DNA of 64,000 bases. Source: Chamaecrista fasciculata. Lineage: Eukaryota; Streptophyta; Magnoliopsida; Fabales; Fabaceae. A model generated the notes under the pieces. It was not told the origin of the DNA. It made no database searches and saw only the letters and a list, made by a program, of their open reading frames with translations. The DNA lies in assembly GCA_003254925.1 (NCBI GenBank), contig QANZ01015094.1, positions 19,934 to 83,933 on the forward strand, read 5' to 3'. The translations under genes were made by a program, and so were the position numbers. Position 1 is the first letter of the stretch. Each line of letters starts with the position of its first letter. This document shows positions 60,340 through 64,000 of this stretch, piece by piece.

Positions 60340-61202
60340 GTCAGACAGGTTGAAAGAAACAAATCCCATAACTAATTATTATTATGTTTGGTCAAATTCG
60401 TCTCTAAATTCAGGCCAAAAAAGAAACAAATCCTTACTATATCTCTCCCATTTTAGATCGAATACGATTAAATGAAAACAACAGGTTAAACATAAAGTTA
60501 AATTGAAAATAAAATTGAGCTAGAAAATGAGTTGCTCCTTTCATGAATTTGGTCATTAGGTCATATTTATCTTCTTTCAAGTTCTAATGCAACATCTAGC
60601 AAAAAAAAAAAGAAGTTTTAATGCAACGGAATCAGAGTTACAAGTTATTCTTAACAAGTTTTTTCTTTGTCTAGTTGGCACAGTTGATAAATGAGGTCAA
60701 ATAATATTTTAAAAGTTGATATTGGTGTTTTGACCAAATTCATTTTCTGAGTATTTTTTGACTTTGTTTGCCAACAGTTCCAACTAAATAGAAAAAGAAC
60801 TTGTTAAGAGTAATTTGTAACTCTGATTTTGTTGCATTCAGACTTGTTAAGAGTATTATTCTCAAATTATTCATGAAATGAGCAGCTCATTTTTTGGCTC
60901 TATTTCATTCCTTATTTGACTTCGTTTCTCGATGTCTTTTTTTTTTGGCCGAATTTCTCGATGACTTTAATTAGGCATTGAAATCATCAAATTTAACCCG
61001 TAACTCTGATTTAATCACATTCGAGTTTGAAACAAGATAAATATGACAATATTCAATAGTTAGAGACCAATGGTGAGACTTTTAAGAAACTTTAAGAACC
61101 AAAACGATACAAAAGAATATTACGGACCAAAACAGAACTTTGGGTAAACATTAGGGATCAAAATAAGTTTGTGATCATTATGTTTTTTGCTTTCTTTTTT
61201 GC
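60340..61202. other. Spacer with GAGAGATATGA-type repeat remnants
   Basis: No gene. 60,690-61,170 contains 'ccaactaaatagaaaaagaac' and 'cgtaactctgatttaatcac' phrases that also occur at 16,800-17,030 in kinase intron 1, 11,690-11,870 (inverted) and elsewhere. Confidence 0.5.
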
Positions 61203-61711
61203 TCAAAATCTCTAATTGGTCCTAAATGTAAGTGGTAGATTTGTTTTATATTGGTTTTACATGTTTTCATAATTTTTCAAATGGGTCCCAAATCTACTTC
61301 TAAGACGTGATTTGATATTATTTACTAACGGTCTTAATTAGGCAGAAAAAGAACTCTTTAATAGTTAACATACAATTTCAAAATCATTGCATTTAGACTT
61401 CAAATGAAAGAGATATAACCAACTTTACTTGTTTGACTGTGAAAAAAGAAACTCACTTTCATAATCCAATTTGACTTTGTTTGTTGATAGTTCTAACTAG
61501 ATAAAAAAAAATATATTCGTCAAATTAAAAGCAATCGTGTAGCTTTGGATTCGTCATATTTGAACTTGAAGCTAGAGAGATATGATTATTTTAAGAATAA
61601 TTTGAGAAATTATAAAAAAAAGTATAGGACTAATTTGAAACAAATGAAATATTTAGAACCAATTTGAAATCCATCCCGTATAGTTGAGACCAATTTGAAG
61701 TTTTGACCTAA
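61203..61711. repeat. Foldback repeat (CAAATTGGTC family), copy 2
   Basis: 'ctctaattggtcctaaatgta' at the left against 'gagaccaatttgaagttttgacc' at the right. The middle matches the 13,299-13,818 repeat in wording and order. Confidence 0.6.
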
Positions 61712-62292
61712 TACTATTATGTTTTTTGTTTTATTTTTCTTTCATTTTTTTGGATAATGTGGTCTCCTTGGCCACCAGTAGTGTCTTCCTAAACCCTGTG
61801 GGAACGATCACCAAGTAGAATTTGGGTGATAAAAAGTTAGGTTGGGTACAAAGATTTTTTATATAGGAAGTCAAGAGTGTATATATATATATATATATAC
61901 TAGGGCTTTCTGTGTCTTAACGAGTATGAAAGTTTGTATGTAATGTTTGATTTGACATTTGTAGTTATTCAGTGACTAAATAGTATATTTTTATTATTTA
62001 AGGGCTAAATTGTTAGAAATGTGAAAATTAAAAGACCAAATAATAAGTTTTCACTTTCTTAAATCTCATCTACTACTTTCTCTCTCCCATTATCTTTATA
62101 GTCAGCCAATTATTAAGTTCCACATATTTATTTCTTATTTTTTTAATTTTTAATTTAATTATTTTTGACCAACCAAAAAGGTCCTCACACATATAATATG
62201 GTATAGATATAGATATAGATAGACAAAAGCATTATTTTGTCTATAAACTTTAGATTAACTTTTAATTTTGTCTCTAATGATTATTTACATTT
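61712..62292. other. AT-rich spacer
   Basis: (AT)n at about 61,881-61,900 and short 'gatatagatata' repeats at about 62,205-62,220. Nothing gene-like seen. Confidence 0.5.
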
Positions 62293-62587
62293 GGTCAAAG
62301 TACAAATTTAATTCTATATCTTTTGTTCAGTTCCCAATTTAGTCATGTATCTTTTATTGTTGTTGATCCTTTAGCAAACATATGAGACTATTTCTGCACC
62401 TGACCCAAAGATTTAAGACCAATTCTACAATTGACTCAAAGATATGAGACAAAATATGCAAAAAAAAAATATGGGACCAAATTGGAACCTAACCCAAAGA
62501 TATGAGACTAAAAGTGCAACAAGAAAAATATATAGGACCAAATTGGGAACTAAACAAAAGATATGTGACCAAATTTGCACTTTGACC
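62293..62587. mobile_element. Foldback MITE (GGTCAAAGT family), intergenic copy
   Basis: GGTCAAAGTACAAATTTAATTC start and inverted CCAAATTTGCACTTTGACC end. Flanks TTTACATTT and TTTATATAT match 7 of 9. The left arm is shorter than in the intronic copies. Confidence 0.65.
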
Positions 62588-63148
62588 TTTATATATTTTA
62601 ATTGATTTTATCATTTACTCTTATTTTAGTGATATATTAACGATAGATTCTACGTGACAATGACATATAATGTAGAATTGATAAAAGGAGAAACTTAAAT
62701 CCTCACTCAAATTAAAAAATACGATATAGTATATGTTAATTTATCAAAAAAGAATTAGCCAAAAATAAAATTAATCAAAATGTAAAATATTGAAAATAAA
62801 AATTTTTTAAAAAATATTTAATAGAAAATTAAAGGTTGATATAAAATTCAAAAAAAAGTATATCGCTTTAATTGGTCCCTTTTTTTCGGAACAAAGTTGG
62901 TCCCCTTTTGCATCTTCATATGTCTGCCATTCCTAGGATTTAATCAATTTGTTCATGATGCCTTTTTAGGATTTTTCCCATGTTAATAAAATGAAAATTA
63001 GGTAAAATTATTCTCAAAACAGAGATCTAGGGCAGGCTGGATACCAAGAATGCAATATGCATACGATTTTGATTTCTTTTATACTAAGACTTTATTTTAA
63101 TTCCCCAATTTTTCTAAATTTAGTTTAACATTAGATATATATTCTTGG

Positions 63149-64000
63149 CCAAAGTGCGAATTTGGTCCTGTAACTTTGATGCAGTTCCCAAATCAGTCCT
63201 ATAATTTTTTTTGTCTCGAATTTGGTCCTGTAACTTTTCTCCAGTTCCCAAATCAGTCCTATAACTTTTTTTGTCTCGTATTTGGTCCTGTATCTTTGCT
63301 CCAAGTCCCAAATTAGTCCTATATCTTTTTTTGTCTTAGTTTTGGTCCCATATGTTTTGAAAACCTCCCACCGTTAGTCCACCGTCTATTTTAAATTACA
63401 GTTTAGTCCTGAAAACTTTAAGTTCCTTTCACTTTAGTCCCTGATTATCAAAATGAAAGTGAAAGAGCATCCCTAAAGATTCTCAAATCTTACATCTTGG
63501 CCCCTAATCCATGAATTCTTCATGAAATGGAATAGAAATACAAAACAACACAAATTAAAGCAAATGACAGAGGGACCAAAATTGAAAACTTAGAAAACTT
63601 AAAACCCACCGGAAAACGTACGGAAATCGCCGAGAAACTCAAAAACTCATCTAAAAACCCCAATTCTCACTGAAATCTCTCTCAAATAATCGTCCTCAAA
63701 TAATCTAAAAACCCCATTTCTAAAATCCCTTACATTTCTTCTATCACCTCCATCCTCAAAAGTTTGGATTTTGGAAAATTCTTTTTTACAGTTCTATGTT
63801 TTCGATTTTGGTCCCTCTGTCATTTGCTTTAATTTGTGTTGCTTTTGCATTTCTATTCCATTTCATGAAGAATTCATGAATTAGAGACCAAGATATAAGG
63901 TTTGAGAATCTTCAGAGATGCTCTTTCACTTTAGTTTTGATAGTTAGGGACTAAAATGAAAGGGACTTGAAGTTTTCAGGACTAAACTGTAATTTAAAAT
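63149..64000. mobile_element. Long-TIR element cut by the window end
   Basis: Starts GGCCAAAGTGCGAATTTGG. It then has three units of about 62 bp ('ttcccaaatcagtcctataa', 63,156-63,340). An inverted pair follows, 63,391-63,590 and 63,795-64,000 (e.g. 'aatgacagagggaccaaaat' against 'ttggtccctctgtcatttgc'). The outer right arm should lie about 240 bp beyond position 64,000. Confidence 0.7.

Overview
The window is nuclear DNA of a flowering plant, most likely a eudicot. It is AT-rich, its genes are split by GT-AG introns, and the spaces between genes are filled with transposons and their remnants. I cannot name the species.

Three genic regions are supported. (1) Positions 1-30,100 hold two tandem leucine-rich-repeat/malectin receptor-like kinases (LRR-RLK subfamily VIII-2 type) on the + strand. 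The first (167-3,777) enters the window at its malectin exons. The second (14,019-30,100) is complete: 24 exons, 3,057 bp of coding sequence and 1,018 residues, with an open frame throughout. (2) A third copy (42,450-45,275) keeps only the last three exons and is a pseudogene. (3) On the - strand, 53,711-59,880 holds an unrelated, intact seven-exon gene of 476 residues, tentatively related to TGD4/PDE320 of plastid lipid transport.

Between about 30.9 and 53.4 kb a non-coding unit occurs four times (A-D), each copy altered by different insertions. Copy C contains a two-exon fragment of a SOSEKI (DUF966) gene on the - strand, embedded in duplicated DNA.

Mobile elements can be dated relative to each other by their target-site duplications (TSDs). 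The region 7,301-11,244 is a nest: a hAT-type element (8-bp TSD) was hit by a Mutator-like element (9-bp TSD), which was in turn hit by a 2.1-kb solo LTR and a 436-bp copia-type solo LTR (5-bp TSD each). A second large solo LTR of the 2.1-kb family lies at 49,963-52,687. Several foldback elements with GGTCAAAGT-like ends sit in introns of the complete kinase gene. A 2-kb element with inverted repeats of about 735 bp lies at 33,318-35,325. Paralogous segments give empty sites for at least two insertions.

I found no tRNA or rRNA gene and no CRISPR array. The most informative content is the receptor-kinase cluster, the four-fold segmental duplication with its gene-fragment capture, and the datable transposon nests. 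All coordinates, exon joins and TSDs were read by eye from the sequence. Family names rest on recognised motifs, not on a database search.
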